Of a stretch of 64,000 bases of DNA, positions 1 through 8,179 are shown in pieces. The notes beneath the pieces were generated by a model that was given only the letters and a program-made list of their open reading frames with translations, was not told the DNA's origin and ran no database searches. The position numbers and the translations under genes were made by a program. Where the stretch lies: contig NZ_KV786209.1 in assembly GCF_001806875.1 (NCBI RefSeq), positions 62,520 to 126,519 of the forward strand. The letters are read 5' to 3'. Within the stretch, counting starts at the first letter, position 1. The number at the start of each line of letters is the position of its first letter. The DNA is from Corynebacterium sp. HMSC29G08. GTDB taxonomy: Bacteria; Actinomycetota; Actinomycetes; Mycobacteriales; Mycobacteriaceae.

Positions 1-871
1 CGGCGGCGTAGGTGCGGCCGAAGGTGGAGGCGCCGACGTCGGGAAGCATGCCCACCTGATCGGAGCCGGAGGCCTGCATGCCGAACAACTGCATGTCCGC
101 GCCGTCGACGATGGGGAAGATAGAGCGCGACACCGACACGCGCGGCGTCCAATCGTGGCCCGCCTTCTTCCACGCGGCGCGGTAGCGGCTGATCTGATCC
201 GCCTGGATTTCGCCCAGAGTCTCGGCGGTGGTCTCGGAGACCAGGGTGGAGGACATCAGGTTGAGCCCGTCCTTGGCGGTTTGCTCGGCAGAAGCGTGGG
301 TGCCGGAGCCGTAGAAAATGTGCTTACGCAACTCGGGCACCATGGGGAAGACTGGCAGGGCGGAGCCGGGCTGGAACATGTTGGGGTACTGCCGGTCCAG
401 CGGTGCGGCGGTGGCGAATCCGTTGCCGTCCACTGCAGCCATGAACGCCTCGAGGTGGGCTCGCGCCACGTCCGCGCCGTTGGTCGCTTTACCCTTGTAG
501 CCGAAGGCCTCCCAGCCGCGGTCAGCCACCTCGGGGGCGCCGCGCGAGACGCCCAGGGCCACGCGGCCACCGGAAATTTGGTACAGCGACGCGGCCTCTT
601 CGGCGAGGTAGAGCGGGTTTTCATAGCGCATGTCGATGACACCGGTGCCCACCTCGATGTGTTTGGTGGTGGCCGCGACAGCACCCAGCAGCGGCATCGG
701 GGCGGAGGCCTGCGGCACGAAGTGGTGGACACGGAAGGACGCGTTGTTCACGCCGATTTCGTCCGCAGCCTGTGCGATCTCCAGATGAATCTTGGCAATC
801 TTTTCCGCGGACGGCCCGCGCTGGCCACCGAAGGCGTAATGCCCGAAGCTTAAGAATCCGAACGCTTTCAT
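1..871 (-). CDS. LLM-class flavin-dependent oxidoreductase, 3' end cut by window edge
   Basis: The first 290 codons of a luciferase-like monooxygenase; the stop codon lies beyond the left edge. The protein opens MKAFGFLSFGHYAFGG and continues with family hallmarks: a helix giving EIAQAADEIGVNNASFRVHHF, then GAVAATTKHIEVGTGVIDMRYENPLYLAEEAA, then a GRVALGVSRGAP segment. These match the F420/FMN-dependent TIM-barrel bacterial luciferase family. A good Shine-Dalgarno (AAAGGAG) lies 9 bases before the ATG. Family members oxidise organic substrates with reduced flavin; the substrate cannot be read from the sequence. It is separated from the next gene on the same strand by less than 100 bases that hold nothing recognisable. 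Confidence 0.85.
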   Translation of the reverse strand, partial: MKAFGFLSFGHYAFGGQRGPSAEKIAKIHLEIAQAADEIGVNNASFRVHHFVPQASAPMPLLGAVAATTKHIEVGTGVIDMRYENPLYLAEEAASLYQISGGRVALGVSRGAPEVADRGWEAFGYKGKATNGADVARAHLEAFMAAVDGNGFATAAPLDRQYPNMFQPGSALPVFPMVPELRKHIFYGSGTHASAEQTAKDGLNLMSSTLVSETTAETLGEIQADQISRYRAAWKKAGHDWTPRVSVSRSIFPIVDGADMQLFGMQASGSDQVGMLPDVGASTFGRTYAA

Positions 872-955
872 TGGATACCACTCCTTTTGATGGTGCTAAC
901 GAGCTAACGAGAAAGTAACTTTGCAACGAGATACCGTGGACTTCAAGCTCGACGT

Positions 956-1498
956 CTAGCCTCGCTCGGGGTAGCGCACGAGGAGATCGTTGCCGATGAC
1001 TGCGCCGTCGTTGAGCGTTGCCTCACTCACCTTCGCCCCGGCTGCGCCCAGGCCCATAATGTGGCCAACCTCGTCACCGTGGGCGATGAGGTGGTCGGCG
1101 ATGATACGCCGGTGGCAGCGCCACCACACCGCCTCGGCGCACATGATCGCGGTGGGGGTTTCGGCGGCGTTCGCCCGTAGCTGCGAGATCGCGTCGGAGA
1201 ACTCCTCGCCCAGCGCATGGTCGGCGTAATTGTGGAAGCTGCGGTTACGCCAGTTGCCGTTAACCTCAAAAGGCACCGAGTGGGACACGTTGCGCCGTCC
1301 GGTGAGGCCCTCGCTTCTGCTGTAAGTGATGCCACATGTGGGAAGGTGTTCGGCAAGGTGGTCGTCGTTGAACCACGGGTACTTCCTGGACCCGGGCAGC
1401 TTGCGCACATCCACGATGGATGCCACACCGGCAGCCTTGATCATTTCAACGAAGTCCTCGAACTCGAGGTTGGAGTGGCCCACGGTGAAAATGCGCAT
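956..1498 (-). CDS. DUF488 domain protein
   Basis: A 180-residue protein starting MRIFTVGHSN, the canonical DUF488 opening. It continues with a VDVRKLPGSRKYPWFN segment and a CAEAVWWRCHRR motif near the C-terminus, where the cysteine and histidines conserved in the family sit. A longer frame reaches 1615, but the domain begins exactly at this ATG. The ATG lies 7 bases behind a TAGCAT box, so I chose it as a leaderless start. The biochemical function of the family is unknown. Neighbours give no operon context: the next gene on the strand starts 180 bases upstream of it and is a membrane protein. Confidence 0.85.
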   Translation of the reverse strand: MRIFTVGHSNLEFEDFVEMIKAAGVASIVDVRKLPGSRKYPWFNDDHLAEHLPTCGITYSRSEGLTGRRNVSHSVPFEVNGNWRNRSFHNYADHALGEEFSDAISQLRANAAETPTAIMCAEAVWWRCHRRIIADHLIAHGDEVGHIMGLGAAGAKVSEATLNDGAVIGNDLLVRYPERG

Positions 1499-1678
1499 GT
1501 CACCAATGCTACGTGCCAGGCGGTTACACCTCACATCGGCGTCACGAATGAGAGGGTGACTATGCAGCGACACGTCGTGGAGTTTAAGTGTCACGTGTAA
1601 AGGTTTTTCAAGCATCGCGCGATGGGGACGTGGACCTACGATCGCAGGGGGAATCGTCGTAAATGTAGAGCCGTGTTT

Positions 1679-2764
1679 TCACCTTAGCCGCGGGATGACG
1701 CTTGGGTACTTGCGCGCGTACCCGATTGCGATGATGATCAGCGCCGCGATCGCGCCGATGACCGTCTCGGCGGTTCGAGCCAAGAGCATGGGACCTATGG
1801 GGGCGGCGTCGACTGCCTGCACCATCAGAAGCGCGGTTGGGGTGATGAAGCTTGTGGCGATGGTGTAGTTGCGGGTGACATACATTTCGGTGAGATACTG
1901 CAGGACCACGATCCAAATGACAAGCTGCCAGCCCTCCAAGGAGTGAGAGAGCAGAAACCCGGCGACCGCGATGCCGGTGAGGGTGCCAAGGACTCGCTCG
2001 ATCGCACGGTAGTACTGCATACGAAAGCGCGAGTTCACCAGGGGAGCGACGGCGGCAACCATGGCCCAATAGGAGTGGGAGAGCGGATCAATCAGCGTCA
2101 CCGAAATAAGACCCAGGGTGCCGGCGATCAATGGTGCGAAGAAGAAGCGCGCGGCCTCAACTCTGAGCCGCACCCATGGCAGGCGTTCGGCGTTGGGGCC
2201 GCGGGTGGGAAGCTCGTTCGCCTTTGCGTCGCCACCCGGACCTTCGCCGAAGAGGTGAGAAAACAAGCCGAGGACCAGGCTTATTAGCGCCGCACCACCC
2301 GCAATAGCGAACGCCATCAGCGGATGTACCGGGTTGCTTAAAGAGCCGACGGCTGCCACCGAAAAGACCACGAACACGGAGCCGGTGGGCTTCATATCCT
2401 TGGCAAGTGCGACCGTGGCCCACAGCGAGGACACCAGGCAGGTCACAACCATCAGAACCCACGGGCTGATGTCTAGCCACGCAATTGTCGCACCGAGCGT
2501 GACCGCCAAAGTTAGTGCACAGCCAGCCAAACAGTGATGTTGCAACCGCACTGCGCGGGTGGTGTGTCGACCATAGACGCCGGTGAAGGCGCCGAAGTTG
2601 GCGTAGATGGCGAGATCGAGGCGTCCTAACGCAAGCAGCGCGAACATCGGGATTGCAACGCCGAGGGCGACGCGGAAGGCAGGGATGTGGTCGCGTCGGG
2701 CAGGCCCCATCTGGAAGAGAGGACTGAAGTGGCGCACCTGTAACCTCCTGGCTGCAATCGTCAT
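1679..2764 (-). CDS. FUSC-family integral membrane protein
   Basis: About 361 residues with two sets of hydrophobic helices separated by a charged linker around residues 180-200. That is the layout of FUSC/aromatic-acid-exporter (YccS/AaeB-like) proteins in Actinobacteria. The N-terminal half has RVALGVAIPMFALLALGRLD and GAFTGVYGRH; the C-terminal half has SYWAMVAAVAPLV followed by ERVLGTLTGIAVAGFLL, the repeated FUSC core (GT.G...G). Such proteins are thought to export small aromatic or toxic compounds; the substrate is unknown. An upstream extension to 2875 would overlap the divergent chromate transporter gene, so the ATG at 2764 is preferred; the exact start is uncertain. Confidence 0.75.
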   Translation of the reverse strand: MTIAARRLQVRHFSPLFQMGPARRDHIPAFRVALGVAIPMFALLALGRLDLAIYANFGAFTGVYGRHTTRAVRLQHHCLAGCALTLAVTLGATIAWLDISPWVLMVVTCLVSSLWATVALAKDMKPTGSVFVVFSVAAVGSLSNPVHPLMAFAIAGGAALISLVLGLFSHLFGEGPGGDAKANELPTRGPNAERLPWVRLRVEAARFFFAPLIAGTLGLISVTLIDPLSHSYWAMVAAVAPLVNSRFRMQYYRAIERVLGTLTGIAVAGFLLSHSLEGWQLVIWIVVLQYLTEMYVTRNYTIATSFITPTALLMVQAVDAAPIGPMLLARTAETVIGAIAALIIIAIGYARKYPSVIPRLR

Positions 2765-2809
2765 TAGTACCCGAGACACTTTAACGAAGAGACAGTACGC
2801 TCGGATCGC

Positions 2810-3964
2810 GTGTTGAAAGTGCTGCGCATCTTTACTCGCCTCGGCCTGACATCTTTTGGCGGCCCGACGGCGCACCTGGGCTATTTTCGCGACGAGTTTG
2901 TTGACAAGCGCAAATGGCTCACAGATGAGGAGTACGCGGACCTAGTTGCGCTGTGCCAGTTCATGCCCGGACCCGCATCGAGCCAGGTGGGTATGGCAAT
3001 CGGGCTCAAGCGCGCAGGCTACGGAGGTATGTTGGCCGCGTTTGTGGGATTCACGCTGCCCAGCGTCATCCTCTTGGTGGCGTTTGCTCTTGGGGTGGCA
3101 CAGCTGGGCGACATCTCGGGCGCGGGTTGGCTCGCGGGGATGAAGGCTGCGGCGGTTGCCGTGGTGGCGCAAGCGGTGCTGGGCATGGCCAAAAGCATTG
3201 TGACTGACCGGCTGCGCGCCGCCGTTGCGCTGGCGGCGTTCCTGGTGGTTCTGCTGGTGCCGCACCCATTGGCCCAGGTGGGGGCCATTGCGGCTGGCAT
3301 GCTGGTTACGCTCGTGCTTTTGCGTATCGACGCCCCGTCGCACCCCATCCCCGCCACACCCCAGCGCAGCACTGTGGGTGTTGCGGCGTTGGGCACCTTT
3401 GCGGGCCTGCTTCTGCTGTTGCCGGCGCTGGGAAACACCAGCGTTGGTGCCGCGATCTTTGAGAGCTTCTACCGCTCCGGCGCCCTCGTCTTCGGCGGCG
3501 GGCATGTGGTGCTGCCATTGTTGGAGCAGGCGACGGTGCCGACGGGGCTGGTGGATCACGACACCTTCCTCGCAGGCTACGGCGCCGCGCAGGCGGTGCC
3601 GGGCCCGCTGTTTACGTTCGCGTCGTTTTTGGGCGCCTCAGCACAAGGCGTCAACTGGTTGTGGGGTGCAACTATTGCCATGGTAGCGATCTTCTTGCCG
3701 GCAGCGCTTTTGGTTGTTGGCGTGATGCCGTTCTGGGATCGCCTGCGCGCCACCCCGAAGGCTGCCAGTGCCTTGGCTGGCGCAAACGCAGCAGTTGTGG
3801 GCATCTTCGCCGCCGCGCTGTACAACCCCGTGTTCACCGTCGGCATTTACGGGCCTGCAACGATGGCGGTTGCCGCGGCGGCGTTCGCGGCGCTACACAA
3901 CTTCAAGGCTCCAGCCTGGGCTGTGGTTCCGCTGGCGGCCCTGGTTGGCTGGGTTGCGTTGTAA
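2810..3964 (+). CDS. chrA: Chromate transporter, CHR family
   Basis: A 384-residue polytopic membrane protein with the duplicated CHR architecture. The N-terminal half carries the signatures RLGLTSFGGPTAHLGYF and LCQFMPGPASSQVG. The C-terminal half carries the matching FGGGHVVLPLLE and GYGAAQAVPGPLFTFASFLG. This is the long-chain ChrA type, which effluxes chromate in exchange for other anions. The start is GTG, 8 bases behind a TACGCT box, implying a leaderless message; a TTG one codon later is an alternative. It is divergent from the FUSC gene with only 45 bases between start codons, so the two share a promoter region. No chromate regulator (chrB) is seen here. Confidence 0.9.
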   Translation: MLKVLRIFTRLGLTSFGGPTAHLGYFRDEFVDKRKWLTDEEYADLVALCQFMPGPASSQVGMAIGLKRAGYGGMLAAFVGFTLPSVILLVAFALGVAQLGDISGAGWLAGMKAAAVAVVAQAVLGMAKSIVTDRLRAAVALAAFLVVLLVPHPLAQVGAIAAGMLVTLVLLRIDAPSHPIPATPQRSTVGVAALGTFAGLLLLLPALGNTSVGAAIFESFYRSGALVFGGGHVVLPLLEQATVPTGLVDHDTFLAGYGAAQAVPGPLFTFASFLGASAQGVNWLWGATIAMVAIFLPAALLVVGVMPFWDRLRATPKAASALAGANAAVVGIFAAALYNPVFTVGIYGPATMAVAAAAFAALHNFKAPAWAVVPLAALVGWVAL

Positions 3965-3986
3965 GTGGTGCTGTAGCGTGGGCGCC

Positions 3987-4619
3987 ATGCACGCGCACGA
4001 CCTTTTAAACGTCATTTACACCGCTGGCGTGGTGTTTGACGGGCTATCCACCAGTCGTTTCGCAACAGACAAGTTTTTGCTCACTGGGGACACCGACGGT
4101 GTGCGGGGGAGAGGGGACTTGGCGCTGCTGCAAGACTTGCAGGCGGCGGCGGAGTTTGTTATCAAAACTGCTGGTAGCCACATTAATGCGGACTACTTGA
4201 GCAGGATTAATGGCCAACTGACGCGTAGTGCAGCCCTCAATCCGGGGGCGCTGCGGCGCGCCGAGCAAGGTATCGGAGTCAACACTGCGCATGGCAGACA
4301 TGAGCCGGAGGCGTTGACGGCTGGGGAGGTAGACGTGATCGTCGCAAAGCAGCTGGCCCATACGGACCCGCTTGAAGCTGCCGCGTACCTGTTTGTCGAG
4401 CTCGCGCGGGCCCAGCCGTTTGAGGACGGCAACAAACGCACCGCGATTTTCGCGGCGAACAGTTACCTGCTGGGCCAAGGGACTGGGGCGTTGCTTGCAG
4501 TGCCGCATGATGACGAAGACCCCACCGTGAGTGCCACGTTCAGCGACCTGCTAGCACGCGCCTATGTGTTTGGGGAAGTGGAGCCGGTCGTGGAGATGCT
4601 GCTTAAAAATCTAAGGTAG
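3987..4619 (+). CDS. Fic/DOC-domain protein with Gln in place of the catalytic His
   Basis: A 210-residue Fic-fold protein. The Fic core loop is present as QPFEDGNKRTA at residues 143-153. Canonical Fic AMP-transferases have HPFxxGNGR and Doc-type kinases have HxFxDGNKR, with the His as catalytic base. Here the codon is CAG (Gln143), while the following Phe, Asp, Gly, Asn and Arg residues that bind phosphate are retained. No [S/T]xxxE[G/N] inhibitory helix is obvious. The ATG lies 7 bases behind a TAGCGT box (leaderless start). A longer in-frame reading begins inside chrA and is unlikely. The 3' end overlaps the convergent histidine kinase gene by 17 bases. The protein may be catalytically dead or use altered chemistry. 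Confidence 0.8.
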   Translation: MHAHDLLNVIYTAGVVFDGLSTSRFATDKFLLTGDTDGVRGRGDLALLQDLQAAAEFVIKTAGSHINADYLSRINGQLTRSAALNPGALRRAEQGIGVNTAHGRHEPEALTAGEVDVIVAKQLAHTDPLEAAAYLFVELARAQPFEDGNKRTAIFAANSYLLGQGTGALLAVPHDDEDPTVSATFSDLLARAYVFGEVEPVVEMLLKNLR

Positions 4620-5571
4620 CTACCACGGAGCCGTCGTCGTGCTGGGTGATGGTGAAGGTGGCGCGGTGGGCGTCTGCAATTGCCTGCACCAGCGCGAGAC
4701 CCAAGCCGTGGCCGGTGGTGGAGCGCGCGTCGCCGTCGGCGTTGGTGACGCTGACCGTGGCGGGGTGAGAAAGCGCAAGCGTGGCCGTGTTGGGGGCGCC
4801 GTGGGTAACTGCGTTGCGCACAAGATTGTCCACGGCCTGGCGCAGCAGCTCCGGGTCGCCGTCAACCACGACGCCTTCGGTGATCTCGGCCCGCACGCCG
4901 CGTTCGGCGGCGATCGCCTTGCACAGTTTCGAAAGGTCGACGGGTTGGGGGTTGAGGGGGTGACCGGAGTGGGCGTTTGCAAGCAGCAAAAGCCCCTCGA
5001 CGGTGCGCAGGTTTCGAGCGTTGACCTCCCGGATGCGGGTGAGCGCTTCAGTGGCGCCGGCAGGGTTGGAAAGTGCGACGTCAGCGATGGTTTGGATGGT
5101 GGCGATCGGCGTTTTCAGCTCATGCGAGGCGTTGGAAGCAAAGCGCTTCTGCGCAGCCAAGGCGGCGGCGAGGGAATCCAACATGGTGTTTAAGGCGCCG
5201 GCAACCTCGGCGATCTCATCGTTTGCACTGGGCGGGGTGATGCGCACCGACGTGTCGCCGGCGGTGATCTGTTGGGCGGTAGCCGCGATGTCTCGCAATG
5301 GGCGGATGACTAGGCCTGCGAGGAACCAGCCCACGGCGCCGGCGGCTGCCGTCATCAGCGCCAACACCACCAGTGAGATGGTCAGCACGGTGCGCAAGAT
5401 TTCGTTGGTGATAGGGATGGCGGCGTCAATCACCGCGCCTTCGCCGGCGAACTCCGCCTGGAAAGGAACTGGGGTAAACCGCAGGTAGGCGTACACCAGC
5501 CCGATAAGCAGCAGCCCCGCACCCAGAGTGGTTGCCACGAACATGACGGTGATGCGAGCTCGCAGAGTCAT
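4603..5571 (-). CDS. Two-component sensor histidine kinase
   Basis: A 322-residue membrane kinase. It has a transmembrane helix at about residues 9-30, a short extracytoplasmic loop of about 30 residues, and a second helix at about 60-88. A HAMP segment follows (RPLRDIAATAQQI). The H-box ASHELKTPIAT carries phospho-acceptor His150, the N-box is NLVRNAVTHG and the G-box is GHGLGLALV. The short sensor loop suggests sensing within or near the membrane. Its start overlaps the stop of the response regulator gene by 4 bases (ATGA), so the pair is translationally coupled. The signal and regulon are not evident. Confidence 0.92.
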   Translation of the reverse strand: MTLRARITVMFVATTLGAGLLLIGLVYAYLRFTPVPFQAEFAGEGAVIDAAIPITNEILRTVLTISLVVLALMTAAAGAVGWFLAGLVIRPLRDIAATAQQITAGDTSVRITPPSANDEIAEVAGALNTMLDSLAAALAAQKRFASNASHELKTPIATIQTIADVALSNPAGATEALTRIREVNARNLRTVEGLLLLANAHSGHPLNPQPVDLSKLCKAIAAERGVRAEITEGVVVDGDPELLRQAVDNLVRNAVTHGAPNTATLALSHPATVSVTNADGDARSTTGHGLGLALVQAIADAHRATFTITQHDDGSVVATLDF

Positions 5572-6242
5572 GCCGGCTCCTCCGCCGCGTAGTAGCCCAC
5601 GCCGGGGGCGGTGTGGATGATCCAGGGGTCGCCCAGCTTGCGGCGCAGATGCGAAATGGTCACGCGCGGGGAGTTAGTGAACGGGTCGGCGTTTTCGTCC
5701 CATGCTTCTTCGAGGAGGGATTCTGCGGAGATGACGCCGCCGTCGTAACGCAGTAGCACCTCAAGCACCCTGAACTCCTTGGGGCTTAAGGCAACCGGAA
5801 CCCCCGCGCGCGTGACCTGCTTGCGGAAAGTATCAAGCCGCACATCGCCGCAGCGGAACACCTCGCCCTGCGTGGGGACGGCGCGTTTTGCTAGCGCCTG
5901 CACCCGCGCGATCAACTCGGGTACTTCAAACGGCTTGGGCAGGTAATCGTCGGCGCCGATGGCAAACCCCTCCAGCCGGTCATCCAGGGTGCCGGAGGCC
6001 GTCAGCATGATCACGCGCGTGGCCGGGTGGTCCTGAGTGATGCGCTGGCATACCTCGTCACCATGCAGGCGCGGCAGGTCACGGTCCAACACCACCACAT
6101 CGGGGCCGAGCTCATCGATCTTTGCTAGGGCCTCTTTGCCGTCGAAGGCAATGAACGTATCCATTCCTGCCTGCGACAACGCCTCGGCGACGGCCGCCGC
6201 AAGGTAGACCTCATCATCCACCACAAGTACTCGAATGCTCAT
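5568..6242 (-). CDS. OmpR-family response regulator
   Basis: A 224-residue regulator with an N-terminal receiver domain: acidic pair D9/D10, phospho-acceptor D53 in VVLDRDLP, and K103 in YLPKPF. The C-terminal winged-helix DNA-binding domain (residues ~128-222) contains LSPKEFRVLEVLLR and RVTISHLRRKLG. It is the first gene of the kinase operon. The ATG lies 7 bases behind TACCCT on its strand, pointing to a leaderless transcript. It is divergent from the acyltransferase gene with about 58 bases between starts, making that gene a candidate target, but this is inference. Confidence 0.93.
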   Translation of the reverse strand: MSIRVLVVDDEVYLAAAVAEALSQAGMDTFIAFDGKEALAKIDELGPDVVVLDRDLPRLHGDEVCQRITQDHPATRVIMLTASGTLDDRLEGFAIGADDYLPKPFEVPELIARVQALAKRAVPTQGEVFRCGDVRLDTFRKQVTRAGVPVALSPKEFRVLEVLLRYDGGVISAESLLEEAWDENADPFTNSPRVTISHLRRKLGDPWIIHTAPGVGYYAAEEPA

Positions 6243-6300
6243 GGTTTCAAGGGTAGGTTGCGCACGTTAACGCTGTCGCAACATGGGTACTTTTACTCTC

Positions 6301-7281
6301 ATGAGCATGCAGATGCGAAACGCGAACCGGATTGTCGGTGTGGACGTGGCCAGGGCGGTCGCGCTGATCGGAATGATCTGCGCACACCTGACATTCCCCG
6401 ACGGTGTTTTAGGCGAGGTGCTCTACGGGTTTCCGGCGGCGCTCTTCGGCCTACTCGCTGGGGTCAGCATGGGACTCATGCACGACCGCGGCGCGCGCCC
6501 GATGCACTTCGTGGTGCGCGGGCTGATCATCATCGCTCTCGGCATGGTGCTGTCGCTTGTGCCAAGCTCCATCGTCATCGTGCTGGGAACGATGGGCATC
6601 TGCATGGTCGTGCTGGCGTGGGCGCCAGGGCAGCGATCAGCTCTGCTTGCGGGATGTGCGGCTGCGGCTGCGATCGTCTCCGGGCTGGCCTATGAATTCC
6701 TGCCTTTTGGGCTGGGTGTATACCCGATCTTCATGTGGCTTGCGCTGCTGCTGTCCGGGATGCTGGCGCAGCGACACCTGCTTGGGCACCTGGTGCGCCT
6801 TGCGGTCGCTACGCTGGTGGGGCTCGGTCTGATGGCGGCAGATATCGCATCTCGCTGGTACCTGGAGCTGCCCCTTTTCCTGGAGGCCCAGGGCCACACA
6901 GGTGGGCTGGCGGATGTGATCGGCAGCGTCGGCGCAAGCGTAGGAATCGTCGCCCTGTGTTGCCTGGTGGCGCAGCCGTGGCAGATAGTCCTGCCGCGCA
7001 TGGGTGCGATGCCGCTGACGCTCTACTTCCTGCACGTACCAACATCACTGTTTATCGGCGTTGTGCCAACACTCATCGGCGCGGCCGTGTTCGCAACCGT
7101 GTGGCTTGCTGTATTTAAGCGTGGCCCGATGGAGGAAGCCGTGCGCCGCGGGGTTACCGCAGGCACCGGCTGGATTGAAAGGAAACGAAATGAAAAAAGT
7201 ATTGGGTCTGGCAGCAGTAGTGGGCATCTGCTTGTCGACGCCCCCCGCCCTCGCCATGGAGAGCACCACCTTCGCCGGTGA
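6301..7281 (+). CDS. DUF1624/heparan-alpha-glucosaminide N-acetyltransferase-like membrane acyltransferase
   Basis: About 326 residues, mostly hydrophobic, with around nine to ten helices. The start RIVGVDVARAVALIGMICAH is the signature of the acyltransferase family that includes DUF418, DUF1624 and HGSNAT (R..G.D..RG.A..GM...H). Such proteins move acyl groups across the membrane to cell-envelope or small-molecule acceptors. The ATG at 6301 sits 7 bases behind TACTTT and is preferred to the ATG at 6283. The last ~30 codons overlap the following protease gene by 92 bases and encode a low-complexity hydrophilic tail unlike the rest of the protein. That suggests an extension past an older stop codon. 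Confidence 0.75.
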   Translation: MSMQMRNANRIVGVDVARAVALIGMICAHLTFPDGVLGEVLYGFPAALFGLLAGVSMGLMHDRGARPMHFVVRGLIIIALGMVLSLVPSSIVIVLGTMGICMVVLAWAPGQRSALLAGCAAAAAIVSGLAYEFLPFGLGVYPIFMWLALLLSGMLAQRHLLGHLVRLAVATLVGLGLMAADIASRWYLELPLFLEAQGHTGGLADVIGSVGASVGIVALCCLVAQPWQIVLPRMGAMPLTLYFLHVPTSLFIGVVPTLIGAAVFATVWLAVFKRGPMEEAVRRGVTAGTGWIERKRNEKSIGSGSSSGHLLVDAPRPRHGEHHLRR

Positions 7282-8041
7282 CGCCGAAGAAGCCACCCCG
7301 GTAGTTAGCGTGCGCGTGGAAAAAACCGACCCGGACGACGGCGTGTGCACCGGCACCGCAATTAGCGAACACTGGGTGATCACCGCCCGGCACTGCACCG
7401 AGGCCGCCCGCAAGCTGGCACCAACGGTACGCACCGGCCAGGGCGACGAGCAGAAAACGTATGAAGTGGACCGCTGGGAGATCGCCCCGCGTGGCGATAT
7501 CGCCCTGCTCCACACCGTCCAACCTATGCAGCTTTCCCACTTCGCAGGCATTGCGGACACGGTGCCTTCCGGCAGCGTGAACGTGTACGGCTGGTCCTCC
7601 GACGGTTCGGGCGGATCCACCAAGCTGCCGTCTGCAACCGGCCAGGTCAAGGGAGAATCCCCGCTGGCGTTGTTCGAGGCGCCGAGTGCTTTGGAGGTTG
7701 CCTTGGAAAACGGTGCCCGTATCCAGCCGGGTGACTCCGGTGGCGCTGTGTTTGCCGACGGCAACGTCGCCGCCATCATGTCCGCCGGGCTCTTCGAAGA
7801 TCCCGAGAACCCCACGGAGGAGGAAATGACGTCCAACGCGGCGGTCGCCGTGGCGCCGGTTGCTGACCAGGCGGACTGGATCAAGGAAACGATCTCGCAG
7901 CCGGAGAACGATGCTGCTACGGGTGATGCTGCTGAGTCTTCTTCTGAGTCTGCGGGGGCACTGCAGTGGGTCCTTCTTGGTCTCGGTGCCCTTGTGGTGC
8001 TGGGCGGACTGTTCTGGATGCTCCAGCGTCGGAAGGGCTAG
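7190..8041 (+). CDS. Membrane-anchored trypsin-like serine protease
   Basis: A 283-residue exported protein. Residues 1-22 form a signal peptide ending ALA. The catalytic triad of the chymotrypsin fold is visible: His68 in VITARHC, Asp103 in RGDIALL and Ser183 in QPGDSGGAVF. Cys53 and Cys69 are placed to form the usual active-site disulfide. An acidic low-complexity linker follows. A C-terminal transmembrane helix (LQWVLLGLGALVVLGGLF) ending in a basic tail anchors it to the membrane with the protease domain outside. An AAAGGAAA ribosome site precedes the ATG. Substrates are unknown. The start lies inside the 3' end of the acyltransferase gene, suggesting co-transcription. Confidence 0.9.
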   Translation: MKKVLGLAAVVGICLSTPPALAMESTTFAGDAEEATPVVSVRVEKTDPDDGVCTGTAISEHWVITARHCTEAARKLAPTVRTGQGDEQKTYEVDRWEIAPRGDIALLHTVQPMQLSHFAGIADTVPSGSVNVYGWSSDGSGGSTKLPSATGQVKGESPLALFEAPSALEVALENGARIQPGDSGGAVFADGNVAAIMSAGLFEDPENPTEEEMTSNAAVAVAPVADQADWIKETISQPENDAATGDAAESSSESAGALQWVLLGLGALVVLGGLFWMLQRRKG

Positions 8042-8059
8042 CGGCTGGCTTGCGGCTGG

Positions 8060-8134
8060 CTAGTCCAGGTATTCGATCTTCTCGGGGTCCGAAACGTTTA
8101 GGGTGGCGTAGGGCGCCGAGGGGTCGTTCGGCAT
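8060..8134 (-). CDS. Possible 24-residue ORF or gene remnant
   Basis: The complementary strand between the protease and the HNH gene encodes a short frame, MPNDPSAPYATLNVSDPEKI plus four residues, with protein-like composition. No ribosome site is evident and the function is unknown. It could be a real small protein, the stump of a deleted gene, or chance. Confidence 0.2.
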   Translation of the reverse strand: MPNDPSAPYATLNVSDPEKIEYLD

Positions 8135-8179
8135 GGTTGTCAAGAAAGACCAAGGTCTACAAAGGCTAGGGTCTATAGA

